The notes: a model not told the origin generated them from the sequence alone. A stretch of 64,000 nt of DNA from Actinomycetales bacterium (GCA_012719445.1 JAAYAH010000262.1:1-64000); one strand, 5' to 3'. Shown: positions 30,312 through 39,807, counted from the first letter of the stretch. Numbers and translations: made by a program.

Positions 30312-32708
30312 TCAGCGCGGTGCCTCCATGAGGTGGGTGTCGAGCTCGCGCGGGTCGATCCTGCTCGGGTCGGCCTTGTCGCCGGAGCCCTCCAGCGCCA
30401 GCTCGGAGTCGGGACGGCCGACCGACCCGAACGCCGACGCGGGCAGCCACCTGGCCTTCCGCCGGGCTCCGCCGGGCACCGCCCGGGTCACCCCCTTCGT
30501 CACCGTCCGGACGTCGAGCACGACCTTGCCGGTCTCGCGGCCCCCCTCGGCGTCGGGGCGGACGTAGCGCGCGGTCTCCAGATCGCTGACGAGCCGCCCG
30601 AGAGCCGCTCGCTCACGCTCGCCCAGCTTGGCCTTGTCGCCGAGCCAGGTCTGTACCGTGCGCGGTGTACGGGACCGCGACCAGGCCACGCCCAGGTCAC
30701 CGAGCCGCTCCCGCAGCTCCTCCCACGCCGCCTCGGCGCGGGCGACCCTGCCCTTCGCCCGGCGCCAACGGATCCGTCGCCGGACGGAGGCGACGACCAT
30801 GGGCAGGAACGCCAGCAGGGTGAGCACGGCGATCGCGGCCACCACCCGCCACGGCAGGTTCTCCGCCATCGTGACGTACCACTCCTGGTCCGTCTTCTTG
30901 TCCTCCGCCCCGGGGTCGGCGTCGACGGGGGCCTCGGAGGCCGTCGGGGTCGGGGTCGGCACGGGGTCCGTCGGCTGCTGGACGTCCTGAACGGCCCACG
31001 TCGGCCGCTCGGTTCCGCCCCGGGTGCCCGGGGTCGGCTCGAACCGCACCCACCCGACGCCCTGGAAGTACAGCTCGGGCCACGCGTGGGCGTCCCGCAG
31101 GCTGATCTCCCAGGAGCCGTCCTGGCGCCGGTCACCCGGCAGGAACCCGACCGCGACCCGGGCCGGGATCTGCAGGGTGCGGGCCATCACGGCCATGGTG
31201 GAGGCGAAGTGCACGCAGTACCCGCGCCGCTCCTTGAGGAAGACCTCCATGACGGCGAGGCTGCTGTCGTTGTTGCCGTCCCCGGGGGCCTCGGTCGTGT
31301 ACTGGAACCCGCCGTCGTTCCGGAAGTAGTTCTGCAGCCGAACCGCCTTGGAGAACGCCGGGCCGTCGCCGGCCACCCGTCTGGCGGTGTCCCGGATGAG
31401 CTGGGGGAACCCCCGGGAGGGCAGATTGGTGTAGGGGGTGGTGGTGAAGAACTCCTGGGCGGGGGCCGGGGCGGCGGCGAGCTGCTCCGCTGTCGGCACG
31501 ATCCGCAGGTGTTCGACCGAGTAGTCCAGGTCCCTGGTCTCGATGCCCTGGCCGATGACGTTGAGGGAGCGCATGTCGTACAGCCACGTCCCGGTGACGT
31601 CCACCTTCGTGCTCGGGTAGGGCAGCGGGAGGTAGTTCTGGTTGAGCTGGCCGACGGCGATCCGCGTGTTCTCCCGGAAGGTCTTGACCGCGGGGTTGTT
31701 CAGCCCCGGCGGGTCGGGGAGGCCGGCCTGGACCCGGTTGTCCGCCGGCGGGATGGTCCCGGGGCTCGGCGACCATGTGGTCCCGTCGAAGACGTCGGCG
31801 GAGACGATCCGCAGCGGCTCCGGTTGCGCGACGCTGGTCCGGTAGGTCAGCACGACGCGGTCGGTGCGCGCGCGGAGGTCGTGGCGCAGGTCGAGGATCG
31901 GGTTGATCACACTGACCGTCGAGTTGCTGCCCCGTGCCCGGCTGCCGTCGTTCCCCTCGCCACCGATGAGGCTGTCCCCGAGTCCGGGGATGAGCACCGG
32001 GACGATCACGGCGAGGGCGAGGGCGATGGCACCGGACCGGGCCCCGCCGCCGGCGACCCAGCGGACGATGCCGCTGCCCGGCTCCTGGTCGAACCGGGTG
32101 TCGCCGAGCAGCCGCCCCCACGACCTGATCCGGTCCGCGGCGTCGGCGCTGACGAGCAGCAGGAACCCCAGGGCGCCGACGGTGAACCAGAACCAGGACA
32201 ACCCGGAGGGGAGCACCGACGCCGGAACGCAGTAGACGGCGAGCAGGGGGAGGCCCGCGACGGCTGGCCGGCGCAGGGTGACCGCGAGCAGGTCGATGAG
32301 GAAGGCGATCATGCCGAGTCCGCCGGCGACGACGAGCAGGACGGCGGCCGAGGCCGACACCGGTGGTGCCTGGAGGCGGAGCGTCTCCAGGCCGTCGGCG
32401 AGCAGGTCGGACATCGCCCGGACCGCCTCCGGCCCGGGGACGATGCCCCCCAGCGCCTCGTCGTGGGCGAACAGGGCGGTCACGGTGAGCAGGAGGGTGA
32501 GGAGCTGCACGGTGATCACGGGGAGCCACCACCGGCTGACCTGGCGCACGGCGGCGCCGGCCATGGCCATCGGGGCGACCACGACGGCCACCACGACGAA
32601 CCAGCCCCAGCCCTGCAGCGTCGGGCGCAGGGTGAGCGCGCCCAGCAGGGTCGCGATCGACGCGGCCAGCGTGAGCCGGCCGTGCGCGGAGAGCGTCATC
32701 CGTCTCAC
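30312..32708 (-). CDS. Transglutaminase-like membrane protein (TgpA family)
   Basis: A 798-residue membrane protein with a DUF3488-type N-terminus of several TM helices (residues about 12-210), an extracytoplasmic transglutaminase-like domain, one TM helix (WRVVAAIAVLTLLAFLPMVVA) and a basic cytoplasmic C-terminus (DUF4129-like). Catalytic residues are visible: Cys near residue 497 in RGYCVHFASTMAVMARTL and His near 541 in LRDAHAWPELYF, with the expected Asp further on. A Pro/Thr-rich linker (PTPTPTAS) precedes the last TM helix. It is the third gene of a moxR-DUF58-transglutaminase operon. Its GTG overlaps the DUF58 stop. The substrate is unknown; an envelope function is likely. Confidence 0.85.
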   Translation of the reverse strand: MRRMTLSAHGRLTLAASIATLLGALTLRPTLQGWGWFVVVAVVVAPMAMAGAAVRQVSRWWLPVITVQLLTLLLTVTALFAHDEALGGIVPGPEAVRAMSDLLADGLETLRLQAPPVSASAAVLLVVAGGLGMIAFLIDLLAVTLRRPAVAGLPLLAVYCVPASVLPSGLSWFWFTVGALGFLLLVSADAADRIRSWGRLLGDTRFDQEPGSGIVRWVAGGGARSGAIALALAVIVPVLIPGLGDSLIGGEGNDGSRARGSNSTVSVINPILDLRHDLRARTDRVVLTYRTSVAQPEPLRIVSADVFDGTTWSPSPGTIPPADNRVQAGLPDPPGLNNPAVKTFRENTRIAVGQLNQNYLPLPYPSTKVDVTGTWLYDMRSLNVIGQGIETRDLDYSVEHLRIVPTAEQLAAAPAPAQEFFTTTPYTNLPSRGFPQLIRDTARRVAGDGPAFSKAVRLQNYFRNDGGFQYTTEAPGDGNNDSSLAVMEVFLKERRGYCVHFASTMAVMARTLQIPARVAVGFLPGDRRQDGSWEISLRDAHAWPELYFQGVGWVRFEPTPGTRGGTERPTWAVQDVQQPTDPVPTPTPTASEAPVDADPGAEDKKTDQEWYVTMAENLPWRVVAAIAVLTLLAFLPMVVASVRRRIRWRRAKGRVARAEAAWEELRERLGDLGVAWSRSRTPRTVQTWLGDKAKLGERERAALGRLVSDLETARYVRPDAEGGRETGKVVLDVRTVTKGVTRAVPGGARRKARWLPASAFGSVGRPDSELALEGSGDKADPSRIDPRELDTHLMEAPR

Positions 32709-34027
32709 GATCCCGCCACCCCCTGCATCGCCCGCCCGGCCCAGGCGCCCGAGTCGCTGAACCCGCCCACCCGGGCCCAGGTCGTCGCGATCGTCTCCTC
32801 GGGACCGGCCTCGGTGACCATCCAGCCGGTGTCCGCGAGCAGCCGGGCGACCGTGCGCCGCTGCTCGTCGATCTCCTCCGCCCGCCGCTCCGGCAGCGAT
32901 CCCCAGTTGGTGGTGCGGAGCAGGATCGCGATCCCGCGGGCGCCGCCCTGTTGGCCGAGCCTTGCCAGCGCCTTGACGTCGCTCTCGTCGGTCTCGCCGA
33001 GGACGACGACGACGAGGCCGTCCCCGCCGTCCCTGGCCAGCACGTTGACGGCGTCCGCGAGCAGTTCCTGCGGGCCGGTGGTGACCACGGCGAGGTCGTC
33101 GAGCAGGGACCCGGAGACGATCCCGGTGAGCGGCGTCGACCAGGACGTGGTGCGGCCGTCGTGGATGATCCGGACGCCGTAGCGCTGCTCGGCGAGGTGC
33201 ACCGCCACCGAGGCGGCGGCGCTGACCGCCCACTCGAAGGAGGACGCCGGTCCGTCGCCGCGGTGCCCGATCCGCCGGGCGTCGAAGAGCACGGTGGCGC
33301 GCATCCGCCGGGGCTGCTCGTCGGTGCGGACCATGAGCTCACCGCGGCGCGCGGTGGACCGCCAGTGCACCCGGCGGAGGTCGTCACCGTGCCGGTACTC
33401 GCGGGTCGCCACGTCGTCCTCACCGGATGCGGCGGCCCGCCGGGACAGGGACTCGCCCTTCCCGCCCCACATGCTGCCCGGCCGCACCGCGTCGAGGGGC
33501 CAGGTCTTCGGCAGCACGACCAGGGAGTCGGTCGCGCTGAAGGCCCTGGTCACCTCGCACATGCCGAACGCGTCGGTGAGCCGCAGCCGGAGCGGTCCGA
33601 TCGGGTAGCGACCGCGGATCTCCGAGCGCAGCGAGTAGGTGACGGCCGCCTTGCGCCCGCCGGGCAGCCGGTCCAGGACGAACCGGGGCGGGGCGCCGAG
33701 GGCGTAGGGGACGCGGTCCTCGGCGAGCATCACCCTGGTGCCCAGCCTGGTGAGGTTGTGCATCTCCAGCCGCACCCTGGCCATGCCGCCTGCCACGACC
33801 CGCGGCGGGTTGATGCTCCGGGTCAGCGACAGCCGGTAGTTGGCCCGGATCAGCGCGACGGAACAGGCAAGGGGGAGGGCGACGAGGAGGACCGCGACCC
33901 TCATCAGGTCGCTCTGCCCGAGCACCAGCGAGCAGACGGCAGCGGCGACTCCCGCGGCGAGGAACGATCGTCCCCGGGTGGTCAGGCCGGCCAGCGCGGG
34001 CCGGACCCAGGTCGGCAGGCCAGCCAC
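32705..34027 (-). CDS. DUF58 membrane-anchored vWA-like protein
   Basis: A 440-residue DUF58 protein. Two TM segments are near the N-terminus (SFLAAGVAAAVCSLVLG and VAVLLVALPLACSVALI), followed by a beta-rich domain and the signature ATREYRHGDDLRRVHWRSTA. The C-terminal half resembles a von Willebrand A fold (RATVLFDARR), although the full MIDAS pattern is not clear. DUF58 proteins act with MoxR ATPases in uncharacterised chaperone or assembly systems. The gene begins four bases after moxR ends, and its stop overlaps the transglutaminase start, so all three are coupled. Confidence 0.85.
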   Translation of the reverse strand: MAGLPTWVRPALAGLTTRGRSFLAAGVAAAVCSLVLGQSDLMRVAVLLVALPLACSVALIRANYRLSLTRSINPPRVVAGGMARVRLEMHNLTRLGTRVMLAEDRVPYALGAPPRFVLDRLPGGRKAAVTYSLRSEIRGRYPIGPLRLRLTDAFGMCEVTRAFSATDSLVVLPKTWPLDAVRPGSMWGGKGESLSRRAAASGEDDVATREYRHGDDLRRVHWRSTARRGELMVRTDEQPRRMRATVLFDARRIGHRGDGPASSFEWAVSAAASVAVHLAEQRYGVRIIHDGRTTSWSTPLTGIVSGSLLDDLAVVTTGPQELLADAVNVLARDGGDGLVVVVLGETDESDVKALARLGQQGGARGIAILLRTTNWGSLPERRAEEIDEQRRTVARLLADTGWMVTEAGPEETIATTWARVGGFSDSGAWAGRAMQGVAGS

Positions 34028-34031
34028 GGCG

Positions 34032-35009
34032 TCAGGCGCTGGCCCGCGCCCGCGGGACCGGGACGTGGGCGAGGAGGGTCGACACGACGTCCTCGGGCGA
34101 GCGCCGGGCGACCTGGGCGTCCCCGCTGGGCAGCAGTCGGTGCGCGAGCACCGGGAGGGCGAGGGCCTGGATGTCGTCGGGCAGCACGTGGTCCCGGGCG
34201 TCCATGGCGGCGTGGGCCTTGCCGGCCCGCAGCAGGTGCAGGGCGGCGCGGGGGGAGGCGCCGAGCCGGAGGTCCGTGCTGGACCTGGTGGCCCGGACCA
34301 GGGCGACGACGTACTCCTTGACGGCGTCCGCCGCGTACACGGTCTTGGCTGTGGCGATGAGCGCGCGCACGGCCTGCGGGTCGGAGACCGGCCGCAGGTC
34401 GTCGAGGGGCTCCCGGCGGGCGTGGTGCTCCAGCATGTCCATCTCGGCCGCGGCGGAGGGGTAGCCCATGGACAGCCGGGCCATGAACCGGTCGCGCTGG
34501 GCCTCCGGGAGGGGGTAGGTGCCCTCCATCTCGACCGGGTTCTGGGTGGCCATCACGATGAACGGCGGCTGGAGCAGGTAGGTCGTGCCGTCGACGGTGA
34601 CCTGCCGCTCCTCCATGCACTCCAGGAGCGCGGACTGGGTCTTCGGGCTGGCCCGGTTGATCTCGTCGCCGACGACGACGTTGGCGAAGACGGCGCCGGG
34701 CTTGAACTCGAAGTCCTGCCGCTCCTGGTGGTAGACGCTCACCCCGGTGACGTCGCTGGGCAACAGGTCGGGGGTGAACTGGATCCGTCGCACGGAGCAG
34801 CCGGTCGCCCTGGCCAGGGCCTTGGCCAGCATGGTCTTGCCGACCCCTGGGACGTCCTCGATGAGGACGTGGCCCTCGGCCAGCAGGACGGTGACGGCGA
34901 GACGGACGACGTCGCCCTTGCCCTCCACAACGGTCTCCACGGCGGCGCGGATGGCGCCGGTGGTTCGCACGAGATCCTCGAGCGTCGTCGGCTCGCTGGT
35001 CGTGGTCAC
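34032..35009 (-). CDS. moxR: MoxR-family AAA+ ATPase
   Basis: A 325-residue AAA+ ATPase. Walker A is EDVPGVGKTMLAKALA and Walker B is VVVGDEINRASPKTQSALLE. Sensor 1 is VMATQNPVEMEGTYPLPEAQ, followed by DRFMARLSMGYP, and sensor 2 is in LGASPRAALHLL. MoxR ATPases remodel or insert cofactors into partner proteins; the DUF58 and transglutaminase genes that follow are the usual partners. The frame is open upstream to 35294, but an AAGGAG (35020-35015) five bases before GTG 35009 and the start of homology fix the start. It is divergent from mraZ. Confidence 0.9.
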   Translation of the reverse strand: MTTTSEPTTLEDLVRTTGAIRAAVETVVEGKGDVVRLAVTVLLAEGHVLIEDVPGVGKTMLAKALARATGCSVRRIQFTPDLLPSDVTGVSVYHQERQDFEFKPGAVFANVVVGDEINRASPKTQSALLECMEERQVTVDGTTYLLQPPFIVMATQNPVEMEGTYPLPEAQRDRFMARLSMGYPSAAAEMDMLEHHARREPLDDLRPVSDPQAVRALIATAKTVYAADAVKEYVVALVRATRSSTDLRLGASPRAALHLLRAGKAHAAMDARDHVLPDDIQALALPVLAHRLLPSGDAQVARRSPEDVVSTLLAHVPVPRARASA

Positions 35010-35608
35010 GCCGTCTCCTTCGCTCTCATTCCGCTCCGGCTCCCCGCCGGTCACCGTGCCGTCCGGACGAGGAACTCGCGGCCCCGGTCGGTCCAGTGTC
35101 TCAGGACCGGGCGGGGGCGCGATGTCGCCGTGCGTGGTGACCTGCGCGAAATCGGTATCCCCATGACGCTGACGGTGCCGGTTCTGTTCCCATCGCGTTG
35201 ATTCCCCGTGACCGCCACGGCGGGTCGTCACGCGCTGTGTCTGATTGATCCGGATCGTCGCCCCGGGGTGCCTGCTGTGCCTCCGCTGTGACAAGGGGGG
35301 CGATCACGAGGGTCTGCGCGGATCGGGAGCGTCCTGTCGGTCCGGCACAGACCGGATCCCGGTCACTGCCCGCGCCGGTGTCCCCTCCGGCCGGGGGTGA
35401 CCTCCCCGTCCGGTCGTGCGTCGGTCGCCGAGGTCCCCCACTTCCCCCCACCGGCTCCAGGGACCGGGGTGTTTCGCCGGATTTATGGACGCAGATATCC
35501 CCTGTGCGGCATGCATTCACGGTATGGAGGCAGTCGCGACCCTCCGTGGTGGCAACTCGAACGCAGCGCTCTGACCTGCGCATTCAGTGACCCTCTCTAT
35601 CCGCCAGA

Positions 35609-35663
35609 TGGGTGAACCCGATTGACGGTGGAGGGAAGTGGGGTAATGTGGAGCGCGCTGGAG
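35609..35663 (+). promoter_or_regulatory. MraZ operator array: phased TGGRG repeats
   Basis: TGGAG (35629), TGGGG (35639), TGGAG (35649) and TGGAG (35659) recur with exactly 10-base periodicity, each separated by five bases. A further TGGGT at 35609 is in the same register two turns upstream. MraZ of E. coli binds TGGGN repeats with 5-base spacers to repress its own operon. The array covers the spacer, the -10 and the start of the mraZ promoter, as needed for autorepression. Confidence 0.75.
35622..35649 (+). promoter_or_regulatory. mraZ/dcw promoter
   Basis: TTGACG (35622-35627), 16-base spacer, TAATGT (35644-35649): the best match to a housekeeping promoter in the window. Predicted transcription start is near 35656, giving a leader of about 68 bases to the mraZ GTG, which has an AGGAGG at 35711-35716. 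Confidence 0.8.
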
Positions 35664-35723
35664 CTTCAAGGGGGTGCCCAGCAGCGCGACCCGATCGGTC
35701 GGCGCGGGTGAGGAGGTGGGGCC

Positions 35724-36155
35724 GTGTTCCTCGGCACGCACTTCCCGCGCCTGGACGACAAAGGCCGGCTGATCCTTCCCGCGAAGTTCCGCGAGCAGCT
35801 CGAGCGGGGGGTCGTCGTGACCAGGGGGCAGGAGCACTGCCTCTACGTCTTCCCGATCGAGGAGTTCGAGAGGTTGGCGGACCAGCTTCGGCAGGCACCC
35901 GTCACCAGCAAGCAGGCCCGCGACTACCTGCGGGTCTTCCTGTCCGGTGCCTCGGACGAGGTCCCGGACAAGCAGGGGAGGGTCACGATCCCCCCCGTGC
36001 TCCGCACCTATGCCGGGCTGGATCGCGACTGCGCGGTCATCGGTGCGGGACAACGCGTGGAGATCTGGGACGCCCGCGCCTGGGAGGCCTACCTGGCCGA
36101 GCAGGAGCAGTCGTTCGCCGACCAGGCGGAGGAGGTGGTTCCGGGGATCTTCTGA
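35724..36155 (+). CDS. mraZ: Transcriptional regulator MraZ
   Basis: A 143-residue protein with two SpoVT-AbrB-type folds in tandem. Each carries the [16 protein letters not shown]-like turn: the first is [17 protein letters not shown] (about residues 12-28), the second [19 protein letters not shown]. It forms ring-shaped oligomers that bind repeated DNA sites and repress the dcw operon. The putative operator repeats are on its own promoter. The GTG start has an SD AGGAGG seven bases upstream. A gap of 194 bases with a small hairpin (GGTCACC 36281-36287, GGTGACC 36295-36301) separates it from rsmH. Confidence 0.92.
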   Translation: MFLGTHFPRLDDKGRLILPAKFREQLERGVVVTRGQEHCLYVFPIEEFERLADQLRQAPVTSKQARDYLRVFLSGASDEVPDKQGRVTIPPVLRTYAGLDRDCAVIGAGQRVEIWDARAWEAYLAEQEQSFADQAEEVVPGIF

Positions 36156-36349
36156 CACACGGCGACGTCTTCTCGTCCCGACGGCGAGGTCTCCAGCCGC
36201 CCGCCGCGACCTGTCGCGTCTTCCCCGGCGACAGGCAGCGGGCGACCGGCGCGGATGGAGACCTGGTCGCCGGGACGTGTGGTCACCGGAGAGGGGTGAC
36301 CGCGGCGTCGACGGGGGCCGAGAGCACGAACAGGGTCGGGAGGGTCGAG

Positions 36350-37351
36350 ATGGCTGGCACCGCGGGCGCTGCCCGTGACCGGCACGTACCGGTGCTGCGC
36401 GACCGGTGCGTCGACCTGCTGGCACCTGCCCTCACCGGCGGCGGGGTCACCGTCGACGCAACCCTCGGGATGGGCGGCCACGCCGAGGCGGTCCTCGACC
36501 GCTGCCCGCAGGCCCGGCTCGTCGGCATCGACCGCGACCCCCAGGCGCTCGACCTCGCCGCGCGCCGGCTGGACCGGTTCCGGGACCGGGTCGACCTCGT
36601 GCACGCCGGCTTCGACGAGTTGCCGGCCGTCCTCGCCCGGCTGGGACTTCGCCGGGTCGACGCCGTCCTCTTCGACCTCGGGGTCTCCTCGCTCCAACTG
36701 GACGAGGCGGCCCGCGGGTTCGCCTACGCCGTCGACGCGCCGCTGGACATGCGGATGGACCCCTCCTCGGCCGGGCCGACGGCCGCGGACGTGCTCAACG
36801 GCTGCTCCACCGCGGAGCTCACCCGGGTCCTCCGGGACTACGGGGAGGAGCGGTTCGCCCGCCGGATCGCCGAGGCCGTGGTGCGGGAGCGGGAGGACAG
36901 CCCCTTCATCACCAGTGCCCGGCTGGTCGACCTGGTCAGGGCCTGCGTTCCCGCGGCGGCCCGGCGCACCGGCGGGCACCCGGCCAAGCGCACCTTCCAG
37001 GCGCTGCGGATCGCGGTCAACCGGGAGCTGGAGGCGGTGGAGCTGGCCGTCCCCGCCGCCGTCTCCGCCCTGGAGGTCGGCGGGCGGATCGCCGTCCTGG
37101 CCTACCACTCGCTGGAGGACCGGATCGTCAAGCGCGCGCTCACGGCGGGGGCGCGGAGCAGCACCCCGGCGGGCCTTCCCGTCGAGCTGCCCGAGCACGC
37201 GCCGTACCTGCGGCTGCTCACCCGGGGCGCGGAGACACCGTCGGAGGAGGAGGTCGCGGTCAACCCGCGCGCCGCCTCGGCCCGGTTGCGGGCGGCGGAA
37301 CGCACCCGACACACAGACAGCACCCCGACGAGCGGAGGAGAGGCACCATGA
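36350..37351 (+). CDS. rsmH: 16S rRNA (cytosine1402-N4)-methyltransferase
   Basis: A 333-residue SAM-dependent enzyme that methylates N4 of C1402 in 16S rRNA, tuning decoding at the P site. Hallmarks are [17 protein letters not shown], the SAM motif [36 protein letters not shown], and the conserved C-terminal [17 protein letters not shown]. The SD GGGAGGG (36338-36344) precedes ATG 36350; the frame is open further upstream without homology. Its stop overlaps the next ATG (ATGA). Confidence 0.93.
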   Translation: MAGTAGAARDRHVPVLRDRCVDLLAPALTGGGVTVDATLGMGGHAEAVLDRCPQARLVGIDRDPQALDLAARRLDRFRDRVDLVHAGFDELPAVLARLGLRRVDAVLFDLGVSSLQLDEAARGFAYAVDAPLDMRMDPSSAGPTAADVLNGCSTAELTRVLRDYGEERFARRIAEAVVREREDSPFITSARLVDLVRACVPAAARRTGGHPAKRTFQALRIAVNRELEAVELAVPAAVSALEVGGRIAVLAYHSLEDRIVKRALTAGARSSTPAGLPVELPEHAPYLRLLTRGAETPSEEEVAVNPRAASARLRAAERTRHTDSTPTSGGEAP

Positions 37352-37785
37352 GCCAGTCGAGTGCCGCACGGGCAACCACGCGCCCGACGGCGCGCACCGC
37401 CGCCCGCCCGCTGCGACAGCAGCTCCCGCCGCGGTTGCGCGTGGTCTCCGCGCCGGCCACCACCCGGTCCAGGGCGGGCCTGGTCCTCGGCTGCGGTGCC
37501 GTCCTGGTCGTCGGCCTGGTCGCCGTGCTGCTCCTCAACATCAACCTCAGCCGCGGGGCGTACGAGGTGTACCAGCTCGAGACCGAGCACACCCGGCTGG
37601 CCGAGCAGCAGCAGACCCTGCAGGAGCAGCTCGACGCCGAGGCTGCGCCGCCCCGGCTCGCCGAGCGGGCCGCCGAGCTGGGGATGGTCCCGGCTCCGGG
37701 GACGGCGTTCGTCCGGCTCTCCGACGGCAAGGTGCTCGGCGCGCCGAGGAAGGCCCAGCGTCCGAGGGACAGCCGGAGCCGGTGA
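37348..37785 (+). CDS. ftsL: FtsL-like septum-formation protein
   Basis: A 145-residue bitopic membrane protein in the standard FtsL position between rsmH and ftsI. A basic, Thr/Ala/Arg-rich cytoplasmic N-terminus of about 48 residues leads to one TM helix ([19 protein letters not shown], about 50-68). An extracytoplasmic coiled coil follows ([20 protein letters not shown], then [17 protein letters not shown]), then the short [11 protein letters not shown] end. FtsL/FtsB/FtsQ form a complex that activates FtsW-FtsI. Assignment rests on position and architecture, as FtsL diverges quickly. The ATG overlaps the rsmH stop. Confidence 0.8.
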   Translation: MSQSSAARATTRPTARTAARPLRQQLPPRLRVVSAPATTRSRAGLVLGCGAVLVVGLVAVLLLNINLSRGAYEVYQLETEHTRLAEQQQTLQEQLDAEAAPPRLAERAAELGMVPAPGTAFVRLSDGKVLGAPRKAQRPRDSRSR

Positions 37786-37827
37786 CCGTGGTCGTCACCG
37801 TGGTCGGGAGCGAGGGGAGGTGAGGGT

Positions 37828-39807
37828 GTGACCAGGTCACGCACCGGCGCGGCCACCCAGCGCGCCCGCACCGGCACGGCCACCCAGCGCGCCCGCACCG
37901 GCGCGGCCACCCAGCGCGCCCGCACCGGCACGGCCACCCCCCGCGCCCGCACCGGCGCCCTCGCCCCGGAGGCGAAGTACCCGACTCCCGGCCGTGGCAG
38001 GGCGCCCTCCCGCAGGCGGACGGCGCAGGGACGGCCCGCCAGGCGCCCCGCCGAGCGCCAGATCGTGCGGGTGCGCCGCCGGCTGCGCACCGCGGATCCC
38101 GACCGCAGGCTGCGGACCGGGCTGCTCGCCGTGTTCTTCGTGTTCAGCCTGTTCGCCGGGAAGCTCTTCCAGATCCAGGGACTCGACGCGTCCGCACTGG
38201 CCGCCGAGGCGCTGCGCACCAGGACGACGGAGATCCCGCTCCCGGCGCACCGGGGGGACATCGTCGACACCAACGGGACGGTCCTGGCGACCACCGTCGA
38301 GCGCCGCAACATCACCGTCGACCAGACCCTGGTCGGGGAGTACGAGCGCAACGTCAACGGCATCACCACCAAGGTCGGGGTGCGCGGTGCCGCGAAGGAC
38401 CTCGCCGGGCTGCTGGAGCTGAGCCCGGCGACGGTCGCGGCCCGGCTCACCGGCGACCGCCGCTACGGCTACGTCGCCAAGAACGTCTCGCTCGAGGTGT
38501 GGCGCCGGGTGGAGCGGCTGCGGATCCCCGGCATCTTCAGCGAGCCGGCCGACCGCAGGATCTACCCCTCGCGCGAGGTCGGGGCGGCCGTCGTCGGGTT
38601 CGTCGGCAGCGACGGCATGCCCCTCGCCGGGGTCGAGCTGGCGATGAAGGACGTGCTGGCCGGCCGGGACGGCAAGCGGGTCTCCGAGATCAGCGAGGAC
38701 CGGCGCGAGATCCCGATGGGGAAGGCGTCCGAGGTCCAGCCGATACCCGGGGGGACCGTCCGGCTGACCCTCGACCGGGACCTCCAGTGGAAGGCCCAGG
38801 AGACGCTCGCCCGGCAGGTGCGCAACACCGGGTCCGAGTCCGGCTACGTCGTCATCCAGGACGTGAGCACCGGCGACGTGCTGGCGCTCGCCACGTCGCC
38901 GACCTTCGACTCCAACGACCCCGGCGCGGCACCGGCGGCGGACCGGGGCAACCGGGCGCTGCTCGACGTCTTCGAGCCCGGGTCGACGAGCAAGGTGATC
39001 ACCGCGGCCGCGGCGATCGAGGAGGGCGCGGTCCGGCCGGGCACCCGGATCCACGTCCCGGACTCGATCAGGCGCGGCGGCAGGGTGTTCCACGACTCCC
39101 ACGACCATCCCGCCTACACGATCACCTTCGCCAGGGCGCTCGCCGAGTCGAGCAACGTCGGCATGATCAGGGCGGGGGAGCTGGTTCCGGCCCGGACGAT
39201 GTACGGGTACCTCACCGCCTTCGGCCTCGGCAACCGCACCGGGATCGGCCTGCCCGAGTCCCGGGGGCTGCTCCCCCCCGCGGACCAGTGGAACGCCTCG
39301 CAGCGGTACACCGTGCTCTTCGGCCAGGGGCTCGCCGTGACCGCGCTGCAGGCGACCGGGGTCTTCGCCACGATCGCCAACGGCGGGGTCCGGATGACGC
39401 CCCGGATCGTCGAGGGGGTCACCGCGCCGGGGAGCGGCGCCTTCACCGAGTTCCCCGTCTCCGAGGGCCGCCGGGTGATCAGCGAGCGCACCGCGACCCA
39501 GATGGCGCGGATGCTGGAGGCGGCGGTCGCCGAGGGCACCGCCTACCGGGCGTACATCCCCGGGTACCGGGTGGCGGGCAAGACCGGCACCGCCCAGGCG
39601 CCGGACTCCTCCTGCGGCTGCTACCGGGGCTACACCGCCAGCTTCATCGGCTTCGCCCCCGCCCAGGACCCGGAGCTCGCGGTGTCCGTCGTGCTGCAGC
39701 GGCCGAGCCGGGGCAGCTACTACGGCGGGGCCATCGCAGCCCCCGTGTTCAAGGAGGTCATGCGGTACGCGCTGACCCACAGGGGCGTCGCCCCGAGCGG
39801 GCGGTAG
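37828..39807 (+). CDS. ftsI: Septal peptidoglycan transpeptidase FtsI (PBP3/PbpB)
   Basis: A 659-residue class B penicillin-binding protein that crosslinks septal peptidoglycan. Active-site motifs: Ser386 in EPGSTSKVI (SxxK), SSN at 441-443, KTGT at 585-588. A TM helix (LLAVFFVFSLFAGKLFQI) lies near residues 92-110, preceded by a long basic cytoplasmic region. Residues about 5-45 are four copies of a nine-residue RTG-A/T-ATQRA repeat, encoded by a 27-base DNA repeat, which is unusual. The dimerisation domain (PAHRGDIVDTNGTVLATTV) follows the TM helix. The GTG start has GGGGAGG about seven bases upstream. It partners FtsW. Confidence 0.93.
   Translation: MTRSRTGAATQRARTGTATQRARTGAATQRARTGTATPRARTGALAPEAKYPTPGRGRAPSRRRTAQGRPARRPAERQIVRVRRRLRTADPDRRLRTGLLAVFFVFSLFAGKLFQIQGLDASALAAEALRTRTTEIPLPAHRGDIVDTNGTVLATTVERRNITVDQTLVGEYERNVNGITTKVGVRGAAKDLAGLLELSPATVAARLTGDRRYGYVAKNVSLEVWRRVERLRIPGIFSEPADRRIYPSREVGAAVVGFVGSDGMPLAGVELAMKDVLAGRDGKRVSEISEDRREIPMGKASEVQPIPGGTVRLTLDRDLQWKAQETLARQVRNTGSESGYVVIQDVSTGDVLALATSPTFDSNDPGAAPAADRGNRALLDVFEPGSTSKVITAAAAIEEGAVRPGTRIHVPDSIRRGGRVFHDSHDHPAYTITFARALAESSNVGMIRAGELVPARTMYGYLTAFGLGNRTGIGLPESRGLLPPADQWNASQRYTVLFGQGLAVTALQATGVFATIANGGVRMTPRIVEGVTAPGSGAFTEFPVSEGRRVISERTATQMARMLEAAVAEGTAYRAYIPGYRVAGKTGTAQAPDSSCGCYRGYTASFIGFAPAQDPELAVSVVLQRPSRGSYYGGAIAAPVFKEVMRYALTHRGVAPSGR
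37841..37948 (+). repeat. 27-base tandem repeat at the start of ftsI
   Basis: Four adjacent units (37841-37867, 37868-37894, 37895-37921, 37922-37948) of GCACCGGC-R-CGGCCACCCAGCGCGCCC type, alternating one base (GCGCGG/GCACGG), with a partial fifth. The encoded peptide repeat is basic and disordered, on the cytoplasmic side of FtsI. Confidence 0.9.

Larger units (their letters stand above)
35010..35723. other. Divergent regulatory region, moxR / mraZ
   Basis: This 714-base gap separates the moxR operon from the dcw cluster. The right end holds a strong mraZ promoter and an array of MraZ-type repeats (listed separately). The stretch from about 35460 to 35600 is noticeably richer in A and T than its surroundings (for example GGATTTATGGACGCAGATAT), consistent with further promoter elements. 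A weak inverted repeat (GTGAC/GTCAC) is at 35208-35231. I found no credible gene; long open frames across it have no family features. Confidence 0.5.

Noticed and set aside
35010-35608. A small RNA or riboswitch in the moxR-mraZ gap
   Set aside because: Only weak inverted repeats and no terminator-like structure could be found; the A/T-rich part is better explained by promoters.
37841-37948. Regular repeats resembling a CRISPR array
   Set aside because: Units are adjacent with no unique spacers and stay in frame within ftsI; no cas genes are present. The same applies to the dnaE2 repeats at 25895-27095.
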